Shown: in pieces, positions 7,816-16,177 of the stretch | Numbering within the stretch: position 1 is the first letter of the stretch | How the letters are laid out: the number at the start of each line of letters is the position of its first letter | NCBI GenBank assembly: GCA_945893365.1 | Contig: CAMDED010000002.1 | Coordinates: 62,001 to 126,000 of the forward strand | Source of the DNA: Candidatus Sulfopaludibacter sp. SbA3 | Lineage (GTDB): Bacteria > Acidobacteriota > Terriglobia > Bryobacterales > Bryobacteraceae | Direction of reading: 5' to 3' | DNA length: 64,000 bases | Position numbers and translations under genes: made by a program | Notes under the pieces: generated by a model | What the model was told of the DNA's origin: nothing | Database searches by the model: none | The model's input: only the letters and a program-made list of their open reading frames with translations

Positions 7816-9159
7816 CTAGCCTTTTCTTACCGAAATCGAGCCTCGTTCGGTCGTGAGATTTACGGCCGGACCCGTGCCCACCGTCCCCTTCACGGTGGAG
7901 GAGCGACCCTCTTGCTCGACCTTCAGCGCGGGGCCGAAATCGTTTGTCGCCTCGCCCTGACGGGTGGTCCCGCTGAGAGCAAAGGCAGCGGACTCCGGCA
8001 AGGTGATCTCGATGTTGCCAGACCTTGAGCGGGCGTCAATCTTGCCCCAGCCCGACTTTGACGGCTGCAATTCGATATCGCCGCGGTCGAGGTTGATGTC
8101 GAGAGAATGGCTGAAGTTCTCAAAGCGGACGTCGCGCGACCGGGTCGTCAGGCGAACCGGCCCCACCACGTTGACCGCCGTAAGGTGTCCCAGATCGAGG
8201 TTCAGATGGCCGGGCAACGCTTCGAGCCTGAGATCGGTCTGACGCGACTCGAAGTGAAGCGGCTTGGCAAGGTTTCGAAATTCCAGGCTGCCGGAAAAGG
8301 AGCCGGTGATGGTTACCTGGCCCGAGATATTCTCCAGTTCCAGGTCCTGTCCGCGCCCGGAGTCGATGGTGAGGTCGCCCTTCACGCCTGAGGCTCGCAA
8401 CGCCTCCGTGCGCCCCATTTCGACGCGCGCATTGCCGCCGACATTCGTCAGCCTGACGGCCCCGCGGGAGCCCGAGACGTTCACGCTGCCCTGAATCTCG
8501 GCCGCTTCAAAGTCGCCGGACTGGCCTCGAGTTTCAATGCTCGCGCCTTTGGGCACCGAAACGTCGAGATCGGAGCTGAGCCGGTCCGCGCCTTTCGCCC
8601 GGTCGTGGTTTGTGCGAACGACGATACGGTCGCCTTCGGTCACAATTTCGAGTTTCGATTGTTCATTCGCCTTTTCGGCTTCCTTTCGATCGAACGCTCG
8701 AATCGAGCGGCGTGCGGTAACCTTGATCTCCGCCGCGTCGGTTCCGGTGATGCGCAGACTGCCGCGCGAATTGTCGAAGACGATACGCGCCGACGCGGGA
8801 ACCGCCTTGTTCGCGGCCAGATCGAAGTCGTGCGTTTCGCCGAATATTTCCAGACCGCGGGACTCCACTCTCCAGGTTCCCGAGTGCCTGTTTACGGCGA
8901 ACAGGATCGACCCCGCGATGCAGATCAGGACGACGAAAAAGACGTCTCCGCCGCTAAACAATCGGGAAGGAATCTGCGATCCTCCTCGCGACGCCGAAAG
9001 GACCTCCGCTAACCGCAGCAGCCCCCAAAAGATCAGAAGCGCGGGCCACCAGACCGCTATGGTTGAAAGAACCGGAAGCTCCGGCCACACGTTTCGCAGG
9101 AGGAAGAGAGCGCCGATTGCAATGAGAACCAGGGGTCCGGACATGCTGCGTCGATTCAT
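7816..9159 (-). CDS. DUF4097 (putative adhesin-type) membrane protein with DUF5668-like N-terminus
   Basis: 447 residues. Residues ~8-60 form two hydrophobic helices of the DUF5668/LiaF-N type (PLVLIAIGALFLLRN, WPALLIFWGLL); another helix follows near residue 80 (VFFVVLICIAGSILF). The remaining ~330 residues are a right-handed beta-helix-like DUF4097 region with repeated short strands (SRGAVRLTNVGGNARVEM, GDLTIDSGRG, GQVTITGSFSG, RDVRFENFSHSL). DUF4097 proteins are found with ECF sigma factors and cell-envelope stress systems. Last gene of a five-gene operon: its ATG overlaps the preceding stop as ATGA, with a GGAGG at 9166-9170. Confidence 0.85.
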   Translation of the reverse strand: MNRRSMSGPLVLIAIGALFLLRNVWPELPVLSTIAVWWPALLIFWGLLRLAEVLSASRGGSQIPSRLFSGGDVFFVVLICIAGSILFAVNRHSGTWRVESRGLEIFGETHDFDLAANKAVPASARIVFDNSRGSLRITGTDAAEIKVTARRSIRAFDRKEAEKANEQSKLEIVTEGDRIVVRTNHDRAKGADRLSSDLDVSVPKGASIETRGQSGDFEAAEIQGSVNVSGSRGAVRLTNVGGNARVEMGRTEALRASGVKGDLTIDSGRGQDLELENISGQVTITGSFSGSLEFRNLAKPLHFESRQTDLRLEALPGHLNLDLGHLTAVNVVGPVRLTTRSRDVRFENFSHSLDINLDRGDIELQPSKSGWGKIDARSRSGNIEITLPESAAFALSGTTRQGEATNDFGPALKVEQEGRSSTVKGTVGTGPAVNLTTERGSISVRKG

Positions 9160-9374
9160 GACACACCTCCAGGAGTGTTGCCCCGGCTACCGTCCTCATT
9201 CCGGCCCCAACCGGCCCTGGCTCCCAGGGTAAGCACGCCCATGACGATCAGCAGCACGGGCCAAGTCTGCCGAAAACTGTAATAGTCGAGATGATCGATC
9301 AGGAACAGGACTCCGAGGACGATCAGAATGATCGGGCCGCGAATCGCGGACATCAGAGAAGTTTGGTTGTTCAT
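9156..9374 (-). CDS. DUF5668 small membrane protein
   Basis: 72 residues (start MNNQTSLM at 9374). Two hydrophobic helices, GPIILIVLGVLFLIDHL and WPVLLIVMGVLTLG, match the DUF5668/LiaI-LiaF-like N-terminal module also seen in its two neighbours. ATG overlaps the stop of the B-box gene as ATGA, and its own stop overlaps the DUF4097 start, so translation of the three is coupled. The C-terminal tail is short and polar. Probable part of a membrane sensor or anti-sigma accessory complex; no direct function known. Confidence 0.75.
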   Translation of the reverse strand: MNNQTSLMSAIRGPIILIVLGVLFLIDHLDYYSFRQTWPVLLIVMGVLTLGARAGWGRNEDGSRGNTPGGVS

Positions 9375-10015
9375 TGGGAGTCTCCTCCCGCCGCCCTGCG
9401 ATTCAAGAGCATATAGATACCGGCGCCGATGAGCAGCACCGGCCAAAATCGCACCACGTAGCGAAACCGGATTATTTCCATGTTGTTGAGAAGCAGCAAA
9501 CTGCCGATCGCTACAAGCGTGATCGCTCCCGCCGGCGTACTGCCTCCCCCGCCCTGGACGTTCACCAGGCTTGAGAACTCGTCCACAGGCTCACCGGCCC
9601 GCCGCTTAAGGGCGGTGTGATAGGCCTCGATCGCCATATAGAAAATAAACACGGCGAGCGAGATTCCGAACAGCGGCTCCATCCCGTGGGCCGCGCCGGA
9701 ACTCAGGATCGTCACGAGGAGTCCGAAGATCAGCGCGTGCACCAACCCCTTCGCATATTGGCCATTGTAGATCGCGCCGACGCCGGGAAAGCAGAACCCG
9801 AGAAACAGGGCGAGGCCTGGCGAAGGGTCCTGTTGGGGCGAGATTGCCGCAACCGTTGGCGCGGGGGCCCCAGCCGCCGATGCACGCGGCCGTGGCGCAT
9901 GTTCGCCGCAGAATACCGTCCCCTGGACATCGCGCCGGCACTCGGCGCACAAGGCCTTGCCGCACGCGCGGCAGAATGCCGCCGCCTCCACTTCCTGATG
10001 ATTTACGCAGTTCAT
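9371..10015 (-). CDS. B-box zinc finger membrane protein
   Basis: 214 residues. Residues 1-40 are a B-box zinc finger (CVNHQEVEAAAFC, CGKALCAEC, VFCGEH) with all Cys/His ligands present. After a proline/alanine-rich linker come a TM2-like segment (GLALFLGFCFPGVGAIYNGQ with YAKGLVHALIFGLL), another helix, and a C-terminal DUF5668-like hairpin (GAITLVAIGSLLLLNN, FWPVLLIGAGIYMLL). Such proteins are frequent next to acidobacterial ECF sigma operons. Located 12 bases after the anti-sigma gene. Role inferred as a membrane component of the stress module. Confidence 0.8.
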   Translation of the reverse strand: MNCVNHQEVEAAAFCRACGKALCAECRRDVQGTVFCGEHAPRPRASAAGAPAPTVAAISPQQDPSPGLALFLGFCFPGVGAIYNGQYAKGLVHALIFGLLVTILSSGAAHGMEPLFGISLAVFIFYMAIEAYHTALKRRAGEPVDEFSSLVNVQGGGGSTPAGAITLVAIGSLLLLNNMEIIRFRYVVRFWPVLLIGAGIYMLLNRRAAGGDSQ

Positions 10016-10027
10016 ATGGTTCCTCCG

Positions 10028-10645
10028 CTATTTTGCGGCTCCCGGCGCCGGATCGGTTCGCACGGGCAAGCGCCGCGCATCCGGCTCCCGCGCCGGCGCG
10101 GGGCTCTCGGACACCGGTTGATCTTCCAACTCAGTCCACTCTTTAAGCCGTGCTTGCATCTCGTAGACGAAACGCATGCTCTCGTAGTACTTCACGGTCC
10201 TCTCCCAGGTTCTATGCAGCCTGTCGTCGAGAGCCGCCCACACCTTTACCGGATTCATATCCGCCGGCCGGATCTGCCGGACTTCAATACCCGTCAACCG
10301 CCCCATCGTCGAGAAGGAAAGCACGATCAGCGCCATGCTCATCACAATGCGCGGCTGAAGGACCGGGGAGAGGAATCCGCCAACCCGGGCTCCGAACCCG
10401 CGCAGGAGAGCGGCGGCAAGCCCCGAATCGCGCGGAACCCGATGGAGCAGCCTGGTGACCAGTTCCTGGGGGGGCTCCGGTTCCGGCACCCGCTCGATCA
10501 ACTCCAGCGCCAAGCTTGCGTCCCTGGCCAATTCCGCGCACGCCTCACACGCCTTCAGGTGTTCTTCCACGCCGGCCCTCGCCGCGGGCGCAAGCGTAGC
10601 GTCAAGATAGTCGCACAGCAGGATTTCGGCTTCAATGCAAGTCAT
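10028..10645 (-). CDS. Anti-sigma factor with zf-HC2 zinc finger
   Basis: 205 residues. The N-terminus carries the zinc-binding anti-sigma motif: Cys3, then HLKACEACAELAR (HxxxCxxC). One membrane helix is predicted near residue 105 (IVMSMALIVLSFSTMG), followed by a periplasmic region ending in a charged proline-rich tail. Zf-HC2 anti-sigma factors bind and inhibit their cognate ECF sigma at the membrane until a signal releases it. The ATG overlaps the stop of the ECF sigma gene (ATGA), the usual genetic arrangement for a cognate pair. Confidence 0.85.
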   Translation of the reverse strand: MTCIEAEILLCDYLDATLAPAARAGVEEHLKACEACAELARDASLALELIERVPEPEPPQELVTRLLHRVPRDSGLAAALLRGFGARVGGFLSPVLQPRIVMSMALIVLSFSTMGRLTGIEVRQIRPADMNPVKVWAALDDRLHRTWERTVKYYESMRFVYEMQARLKEWTELEDQPVSESPAPAREPDARRLPVRTDPAPGAAK

Positions 10646-11313
10646 TGGGCCCCCTGCGGCCTTTTGACCGCCAGTCCCAGTCTAACCACGCGCCCCAGTT
10701 CGGCGCGCCCGCGGTTGATCCGCGATTTCACGGTACCCTCAGGCACTCCCAGGAGTTGCGCGATCTCCCGATACTCCATTTCCTGCAAGTCCCGCAGAAT
10801 AACCGCTTCTCTCAATTCCGGCGACAACTTTCGCAAGCAGGCCTGAAGCAACTCGCTCGATTCCCGCCCGGAGACCAAGCCGTCCGGGCGGGCGCCGGCG
10901 TCAAGCGTTTCGGAAAGCAGAGGGAGCCGTTCTTCAATCGAATCGGTCGCGCGCTCGCCGCGGGTACGGCGGTAGTGATCGATCAAGAGATTGCGCGTTA
11001 TCCGCGCCAGCCACGTGGAAAAGCAACCTTCGTTCGACCGGAAGGATTTCAGCGTCTTGAATACCCGTAAAAACACTTCCTGGGCAAGATCCTGCGCCTC
11101 GGCTTCCTTCCCGGTAAACCGGTAGCATAGCGCGAAAACCCGGCGGGTATGAACGCGGACGAGATCTTCCCAGGCCGCTTGCTCGCCGCGCAGGCAGCGC
11201 TCAATTAAGCCGCTGTCGGGATCGAATCGTTCCGTGGTTTGGCTCCCCGCTACCATGCCGTCCCATGGTACAACGGCAGAGTCGAAATTCCCGAATATGA
11301 GTGCGGCCGCCAT
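10642..11313 (-). CDS. ECF (RpoE-like) RNA polymerase sigma factor
   Basis: Up to 223 residues. Region 2 (WEDLVRVHTRRVFALCYRFTG, DLAQEVFLRVFKTLKSF, STWLARITRNLLIDHYRR) and region 4 (LRKLSPELREAVILRDLQ, EYREIAQLLGVPEGTVKSRINRGR) are complete; there is no region 3, as expected for an ECF factor. The true start may be M20 at 11256 (VAGSQTTERF), since the first 19 residues are atypical. It heads the operon 11313-7816 with its anti-sigma factor. A GGAACTT box 38 bases upstream of 11313 suggests autoregulation. Confidence 0.88.
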   Translation of the reverse strand: MAAALIFGNFDSAVVPWDGMVAGSQTTERFDPDSGLIERCLRGEQAAWEDLVRVHTRRVFALCYRFTGKEAEAQDLAQEVFLRVFKTLKSFRSNEGCFSTWLARITRNLLIDHYRRTRGERATDSIEERLPLLSETLDAGARPDGLVSGRESSELLQACLRKLSPELREAVILRDLQEMEYREIAQLLGVPEGTVKSRINRGRAELGRVVRLGLAVKRPQGAQ

Positions 11314-11350
11314 TTTCGATCCGGAAAGTGCGTTTCCAGTATGACAAACG

Positions 11351-11357
11351 AAGTTCC
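11351..11357 (-). promoter_or_regulatory. Possible ECF-type -35 element (GGAACTT)
   Basis: Minus-strand GGAACTT is identical to the sigma-E-type -35 consensus and faces the ECF sigma operon. No clear matching -10 (TCTGA-like) is seen 15-17 bases downstream, so this is only a candidate for autoregulation. Confidence 0.3.
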
Positions 11358-11409
11358 AAGGCTAAAAGTTCACTGTGAGCCTGGAATGGTAGGATAATCA
11401 CGGCAGGCC

Positions 11410-12477
11410 TTGAGGAGATGGGAAACGTTCATTAACAACCGAAAACGGATCGCAGCGGGTCTGGCTCTGCTGCTCGCGCTCGGAGCGGGCGGATACTGGA
11501 TTGTCAGCCGCAACGCCGGTTTAACGTTCGATTGGCGGGCCTTCGCGCTGACTTTTGCAAACCTTGAGCTGTCCTGGGTGGCCGCCGGAGCTATCTTCGG
11601 CATGACAACGTATTACGTACGCGCCATTCGCTGGGCGGTACTCTTGAAACCCGTATCCGCCAAGCCCGGGATCCTCGGGCTGCTTTCGGCAACGATTGTC
11701 GGCTTCACGGCTCTCGTGATTCTGGGGCGGCCCGGCGAATTCGTGAGGCCGTACCTGATTTCCTTAAAGGAACGCGTGTCGTTCTCTTCTCAACTCGCAG
11801 CCTGGATGATCGAGAGAATCTACGATCTGCTGGCCGCCCTTCTTATTTTTGGTTTCGGCCTAAGCCAGGTTCGGACATCCGGGGCGAAGATCGGTCCGCA
11901 GATCGCCTGGGTGATCGAGACAGGCGGCTGGGCCGTGGCCATGTTGTGCGCCGTCTGTCTCACAATACTCGTATTTATGGGTTTCTTCTCCGAAATCGCC
12001 CGAAGGCGGCTTTTAGACGCCCTGACCGTTTTGCCCGACCGCTACCGTTTGCCTGCGACGCAAACCGTAACCGCGTTCCTCGAGGGCGCGGAGTCGACCG
12101 GCAGTCTCGCCTCCGTTGGCAAGATGGTGCTGTATACCGCATTGGAATGGATTCTGATTGCAGGAGGGTACTACGCAATCCTGATGGCCTATGGCCCAAC
12201 GCTCCATTTTGGGGTCATCGACGTCCTTATTTTTATGGGATTTGTGTCTTTCGGCGCGGTCGTTCAGATTCCGGGCGTAGGCGGAGGCGTGCAGCTCGTG
12301 GCGGCCCTGGTTCTTACCGAGCTGTTTGGACTTCCCCTCGAGATCAGCGCTAGCATCGCCCTTCTTATCTGGATTACTACATTTATAACAGTAGTTCCTT
12401 TTGGATTGGCGCTGGCCGTCTACGAGGGTTTGAATTGGAAGCAGCTCAAGAGTGCCAGGGCGAGGGTCCAATCATGA
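11410..12477 (+). CDS. Lysylphosphatidylglycerol synthase TM-region-like (UPF0104) membrane protein
   Basis: 355 residues starting at TTG 11410; no in-frame ATG is nearby and the RBS is weak. About eight hydrophobic helices; diagnostic segments are YYVRAIRWAVLLKP, the GFTALVILGRPGEFVRPYLI loop, and GFVSFGAVVQIPGVGGGVQ with QLVAALVLTELFGLP. This is the flippase-like membrane half of MprF/AglD-type proteins without the C-terminal lysyltransferase domain, so it is likely a lipid or glycolipid transport protein and not an LPG synthase. The stop overlaps the nrdR start (ATGA), so the two are translationally coupled. Confidence 0.85.
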   Translation: MRRWETFINNRKRIAAGLALLLALGAGGYWIVSRNAGLTFDWRAFALTFANLELSWVAAGAIFGMTTYYVRAIRWAVLLKPVSAKPGILGLLSATIVGFTALVILGRPGEFVRPYLISLKERVSFSSQLAAWMIERIYDLLAALLIFGFGLSQVRTSGAKIGPQIAWVIETGGWAVAMLCAVCLTILVFMGFFSEIARRRLLDALTVLPDRYRLPATQTVTAFLEGAESTGSLASVGKMVLYTALEWILIAGGYYAILMAYGPTLHFGVIDVLIFMGFVSFGAVVQIPGVGGGVQLVAALVLTELFGLPLEISASIALLIWITTFITVVPFGLALAVYEGLNWKQLKSARARVQS

Positions 12478-12935
12478 AATGCCCGTTTTGCAGTCATTTG
12501 GAAGACAAGGTCATAGATTCCCGGGAATCCAAAGAAGGGAGCGCCGTTCGGCGCCGGCGGCAGTGCCTATCCTGCGAAAAGAGATTCACAACGTACGAGC
12601 GAATCGACGAGGTCCCCTACATGGTGGTAAAAAAAGATGGAAGGCGGGAGAAATTCGACCGCCAGAAAGTGCTGACCGGGCTGCTCAAGGCCTGCGAGAA
12701 GCGCCCCATCTCCGCCACAAAGCTCTCGGAAATCGTGAATGAAGTCGAGACGAAAGTGATCGACGCTCCCGACCGGGAGCTGTCAACTATTGAAATAGGA
12801 GAACATCTCGTAACCGCGCTTCGAAGCCTTGACAAGATTGCTTATGTACGCTTTTCGTCTGTGTACCGGGATTTTCAGGATGAGCAGGCGTTTCTCGATG
12901 AACTAAAAGCGCTCATTCGGCAAAAATCGCAGTAG
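12474..12935 (+). CDS. nrdR: Transcriptional repressor NrdR
   Basis: 153 residues. The zinc ribbon is complete (KCPFCSHLEDKVIDSRES and RRQCLSCEKRFTTYER), followed by the ATP-cone domain (VVKKDGRREKFDRQKVLTGL, ALRSLDKIAYVRFSSVYRDF). NrdR binds NrdR boxes upstream of ribonucleotide reductase genes and represses them when the ATP cone carries dATP/ATP. No ribonucleotide reductase gene is in this window. The start is ATG 12474, overlapping the upstream stop; an upstream in-frame ATG at 12435 lies inside the preceding gene and is rejected because homology starts at KCPFC. Confidence 0.97.
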   Translation: MKCPFCSHLEDKVIDSRESKEGSAVRRRRQCLSCEKRFTTYERIDEVPYMVVKKDGRREKFDRQKVLTGLLKACEKRPISATKLSEIVNEVETKVIDAPDRELSTIEIGEHLVTALRSLDKIAYVRFSSVYRDFQDEQAFLDELKALIRQKSQ

Positions 12936-13033
12936 TCTATTCCCGTAACATCTACATGTATAGTTTCATCCTGAGCAGGGATGCACGGAAGTAATGCAAC
13001 GCAACTAAATCTTCCCGCATCTGTAAATTAGGC

Positions 13034-13062
13034 TTAACTTTTAAGCGATTCGATGCTATGAT
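13034..13062 (+). promoter_or_regulatory. Putative rpoD promoter
   Basis: TTAACT (13034-13039), a 17-nt spacer and TATGAT (13057-13062). Transcription would begin near 13069, giving a ~125-nt leader before the rpoD ATG at 13194. Confidence 0.5.
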
Positions 13063-13111
13063 CAGACGAAGTTCCCAAAGTACCGGAAGGTATGCCGTAC
13101 GTGTGTCAGTG

Positions 13112-13128
13112 CGCCGAAGGGCGTTTTT
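13112..13128 (+). terminator. Small attenuator-like hairpin in the rpoD leader
   Basis: CGCC-GAAG-GGCG followed directly by TTTTT. The stem is only 4 bp but GC-pure with a 4-nt loop. It lies between the putative promoter and the RBS of rpoD, so it could act as a weak leader terminator or pause site. Confidence 0.35.
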
Positions 13129-13193
13129 CGTCTGTACTAACCCCGGTCGTAGCTGCTAGGTGCACTGCTGAGTCTCGCGGAGGCGGGAGGTGA

Positions 13194-14726
13194 ATGTCCG
13201 TGGATCAATTTGAAGATCAATTCTTAGCTGAAGGCATTGAGCCGTTAGGTCTGAACTTTGACGAAGAGCCAAAATTCTTCGACCCTGAAGCCGCTCAGGA
13301 GGCGGATTTTCTCCATCCGGCTCAGCAGGTGGAGGAGTCGATATACACCGACGACCCTGTACGCGTTTATCTTCGCGAGATGGGTGCGGTACCCCTCCTG
13401 ACCAGAGAAGGGGAAGTGGACTTGGCCCGCCGTATGGAGCGCGGGAAGCTCCGTATGCAGAAAGCGATCAGCCGGTCCGCCCTGGTTCAACTGGTAGTTG
13501 TCGATCTGGCCGAGCAAATCAGGCAGGGGATCGCGGATTTGGACGATGTAACGGACCTCGGCGATATCGAAGAGGGTACGCTCGCAGACACAAAACGGCG
13601 AGGAGAAGTACGGGACCTGTTCGGCGTCGTTGTGGCGCTGCACAAGAAGCATCAGCAGCTGGCTGAAAAGCTCGAAGCGGTTGCGCCGGGCAACAAGAAG
13701 GGCCGCCGGCGCGCGATCGGCAGACTGACCAGGGCAAAGGTTCAGACCTCCCAGGCGATTCGCGCCATTCCCTTCATTCTATTCAAATGGAAGGAGTTCT
13801 CGAAAGAGATCGAGCGCGCCGTCGACGAGCTGACTCATCTCGACCGGGAATACCGGAAACTGGAACGGAACGCGCAGGCCCAGCCTAAGATTCGGGATTT
13901 GAAGCGCGAGATCCGCCGCCGTGAGGCGACTGCGGGCGCGCCTCTCGCGGATCTTAAGCATACGCTTACCGTAATCCGCCATGGAGAACAGGAAGCGGAG
14001 CGGGCGAAAAAGGACTTGGTGGAGGCGAATCTTCGGCTGGTGGTTTCGGTTGCGAAGAAGTACGTCAATCGCGGCCTGCACCTGCTCGACCTGATTCAGG
14101 AGGGCAACATCGGTCTGATGCGCGCGGCGGACAAGTTCGAGTACCGCCGGGGTTACAAGTTCTCTACATACGCTACCTGGTGGATCAGGCAGGCGATCAC
14201 GCGCGCCATTGCAGACCAGTCCCGCACCATTCGTATTCCGGTGCACATGAACGAGAGCATGAACAAGTTTCTGCGCGCATCGCGGGAATTGGAGAAGGAG
14301 CTCGGGCGGACGCCGACCAACGAAGAAATCGGCCGGCGCATGGACATTCCGGTCGAAAAGGTCCAAAAGCTGAAGACGATTTCCCGCGATCCGGTGTCGC
14401 TCGAAACTCCAGTGGGCCGCGACGGCGAGTCTGCCTTGGGCGACCTCATCGAGGACCGTTGGGTCGGCTCGCCCGTCGACGCCGTGATCGAAGCGAACGT
14501 TCGCGACGAGACCGCCGGGATTCTGAAGACGCTGTCTCCAAAAGAGGAAAAAGTGATCCGTCTGCGCTTCGGCATCGGCTGCGAGCGCGAGCACACACTC
14601 GAAGAGATCGGGCAGGAGTTCGACGTCACGCGCGAACGGATCAGGCAGATTGAGGCTAAAGCGCTGAGGCAACTGCGGGCTCCGGAACGGGCCCGGCGGC
14701 TTCGAGCCCTGATGGCCGCCCGCTGA
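13194..14726 (+). CDS. rpoD: Primary RNA polymerase sigma factor (RpoD/SigA)
   Basis: 510 residues; ATG 13194 is preceded by GGGAGGTGA. Region 1.2 ([22 protein letters not shown]) is near residue 55, a long non-conserved region follows, then regions 2.1-2.4 ([41 protein letters not shown] with [19 protein letters not shown]), region 3 ([15 protein letters not shown]) and region 4 ([42 protein letters not shown]). The full set of housekeeping signatures marks it as the primary sigma factor. It is convergent with the GNAT gene. Confidence 0.95.
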   Translation: MSVDQFEDQFLAEGIEPLGLNFDEEPKFFDPEAAQEADFLHPAQQVEESIYTDDPVRVYLREMGAVPLLTREGEVDLARRMERGKLRMQKAISRSALVQLVVVDLAEQIRQGIADLDDVTDLGDIEEGTLADTKRRGEVRDLFGVVVALHKKHQQLAEKLEAVAPGNKKGRRRAIGRLTRAKVQTSQAIRAIPFILFKWKEFSKEIERAVDELTHLDREYRKLERNAQAQPKIRDLKREIRRREATAGAPLADLKHTLTVIRHGEQEAERAKKDLVEANLRLVVSVAKKYVNRGLHLLDLIQEGNIGLMRAADKFEYRRGYKFSTYATWWIRQAITRAIADQSRTIRIPVHMNESMNKFLRASRELEKELGRTPTNEEIGRRMDIPVEKVQKLKTISRDPVSLETPVGRDGESALGDLIEDRWVGSPVDAVIEANVRDETAGILKTLSPKEEKVIRLRFGIGCEREHTLEEIGQEFDVTRERIRQIEAKALRQLRAPERARRLRALMAAR

Positions 14727-14751
14727 ACGGCGCAGCCCGCCAACCGGCGGT

Positions 14752-15363
14752 CTACAGGATGGGGACTTGAGGCCCGGCCGTTCGCGGCAAGTAGCCCGCG
14801 ACCCGCGGGTCGTCGAGAATCTGCACCGCCCGCCTATACGCCGTAAAACCCGCTTGCCGGTAGAACCCGATCGCTTTCGGATGATCGAGCGTGCAGGTGT
14901 GCAGCCAGAATCGATCGGGCTTGAACGACCGCGCAAGCTCGACGGCTCGTCCGATCAGAAACCTTCCCGCGCCCCGTCCTACGAGTTCGGGGGCGACGCC
15001 GAAAAACGCGAGTTCAATCTCCGGAAACCGCCGCCGGTCGAGTTCGAGAATGCCTCTGTCCCGCCCCTTATGCGTCAAGGCGTGCACGTCCACCGCGGGA
15101 TGCCGGACGATCGCCAGAAGGTCCGCATCGTCTTTGGCAAGGCGGCTCGACCACAGCCAATTCTCGCCAACCGCACGATAAAGCGACCGGTACCATTCAA
15201 GCTCGGGCCTCGCAACGTGGCGCAGTTGGAACTCGCTCGCGCCATCGGCTTCATCGTGGAGCGGCTCGGGGAACGTGCGCATCTCGAGATAGGTGACAAC
15301 GGCGGCGAGTTTCCCCGAGGGCACGTCCATGTAGCCGTTTTGAGGAGCTTCGTCGAGAGGCAT
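14752..15363 (-). CDS. GNAT-family N-acetyltransferase
   Basis: 203 residues. The acetyl-CoA binding A motif is seen as ELAFFGVAPELVGRGAGRFLI (VxPxxxGxGxG/A type), followed by the B motif FWLHTCTLDHPKAIGFYRQAGF. The N-terminal half (YLEMRTFPEP, RPELEWYRSLYRAVGENWLW) sets substrate specificity and is typical of a widespread uncharacterised GNAT group. The acceptor is unknown. It is the last gene of a five-gene minus-strand operon, starting 7 bases after the preceding stop. Confidence 0.85.
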   Translation of the reverse strand: MPLDEAPQNGYMDVPSGKLAAVVTYLEMRTFPEPLHDEADGASEFQLRHVARPELEWYRSLYRAVGENWLWSSRLAKDDADLLAIVRHPAVDVHALTHKGRDRGILELDRRRFPEIELAFFGVAPELVGRGAGRFLIGRAVELARSFKPDRFWLHTCTLDHPKAIGFYRQAGFTAYRRAVQILDDPRVAGYLPRTAGPQVPIL

Positions 15364-15370
15364 GGCAGGC

Positions 15371-16177
15371 TCACCGCGCGGGCTTCAGGATCTTTATCTT
15401 CGTATCGATCATGAAGATATTGTCCAGCAGATCCCGATTGATGGTCACGGAGTCCGAAAAGATCTCGAAAATCTTCTCGCCATTGCGTTTTCGAAGAATC
15501 GTATAAGGCCACATCACACCGCCGCCCACGTCGCGGTACTTGGTGAAAACACTCAGTTCTTCAATCTGCTCCTTGGTAACCGGGTCGCGGCGGATGTACA
15601 CTTGTTGGCTTGGTAAGCGGGTCGAGGCGTGGAAGTTCACCGTCACCACGCGATTCTCGCCGTCCACAATGTCGACAATCTCGACCGGCTGATTCTCGAC
15701 AACGTCCGACCCCTTCGACTCGAAAATCAAGCCGGGCTCGCCCAGGCGCTGGCGCAGGATATAGAAGACATTACGCAGCGTGCCGTCCTTGAACCGGTCG
15801 ATCAGTTTTTGATCGAGCGGGCGCGCGCCGCGAAACGTGATGTCATAGCCTTTATCGTCTGAAAACAGGACCGCCGTATCTTGTTTTTTGCCGAACACCT
15901 GCCGCTCCCGCACGCCCAGGTATCCGGGGACAGGCGGTTCCGGCCGCGTCAGGTAGCGAGTGTATATTTTCGCCAGCGATAGGCCTGAAAGCTGTTCGCG
16001 GTAGAAGGAGTAGGCGCGGCCGGATTCGATGCGGTCCTCCATGGCGAGAAAACGCGGTCCTCCGAGCGCCTTCAGGGCCTCGTCAACGACGCGCTTTCCG
16101 CGCTCCAGATTGGTTTCCGCCGCGAGCGGGAACACCGCCGCGGAGGTAACCGTCAAGAAGGCTAACAGATATTTCAT
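15371..16177 (-). CDS. Exported outer-membrane-lipoprotein-sorting-like protein
   Basis: 268 residues from ATG 16177, which overlaps the stop of the upstream M16-like gene as ATGA; an ATG six bases further upstream (16183) is also possible. A signal peptide (KYLLAFLTVTSAAVFPLAAE) precedes a LolA/LolB-like beta region (RGKRVVDEALKALGG, FYILRQRLGEPGLIFESKG, VEIVDIVDGENRVVTVNFHA, LPSQQVYIRRD, VFTKYRDVGGGVMWPYTILR). The same fold type seems to form the C-terminal ~200 residues of the neighbouring 887-residue protein, suggesting a functional link. Precise role unknown. Confidence 0.65.
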   Translation of the reverse strand: MKYLLAFLTVTSAAVFPLAAETNLERGKRVVDEALKALGGPRFLAMEDRIESGRAYSFYREQLSGLSLAKIYTRYLTRPEPPVPGYLGVRERQVFGKKQDTAVLFSDDKGYDITFRGARPLDQKLIDRFKDGTLRNVFYILRQRLGEPGLIFESKGSDVVENQPVEIVDIVDGENRVVTVNFHASTRLPSQQVYIRRDPVTKEQIEELSVFTKYRDVGGGVMWPYTILRKRNGEKIFEIFSDSVTINRDLLDNIFMIDTKIKILKPAR

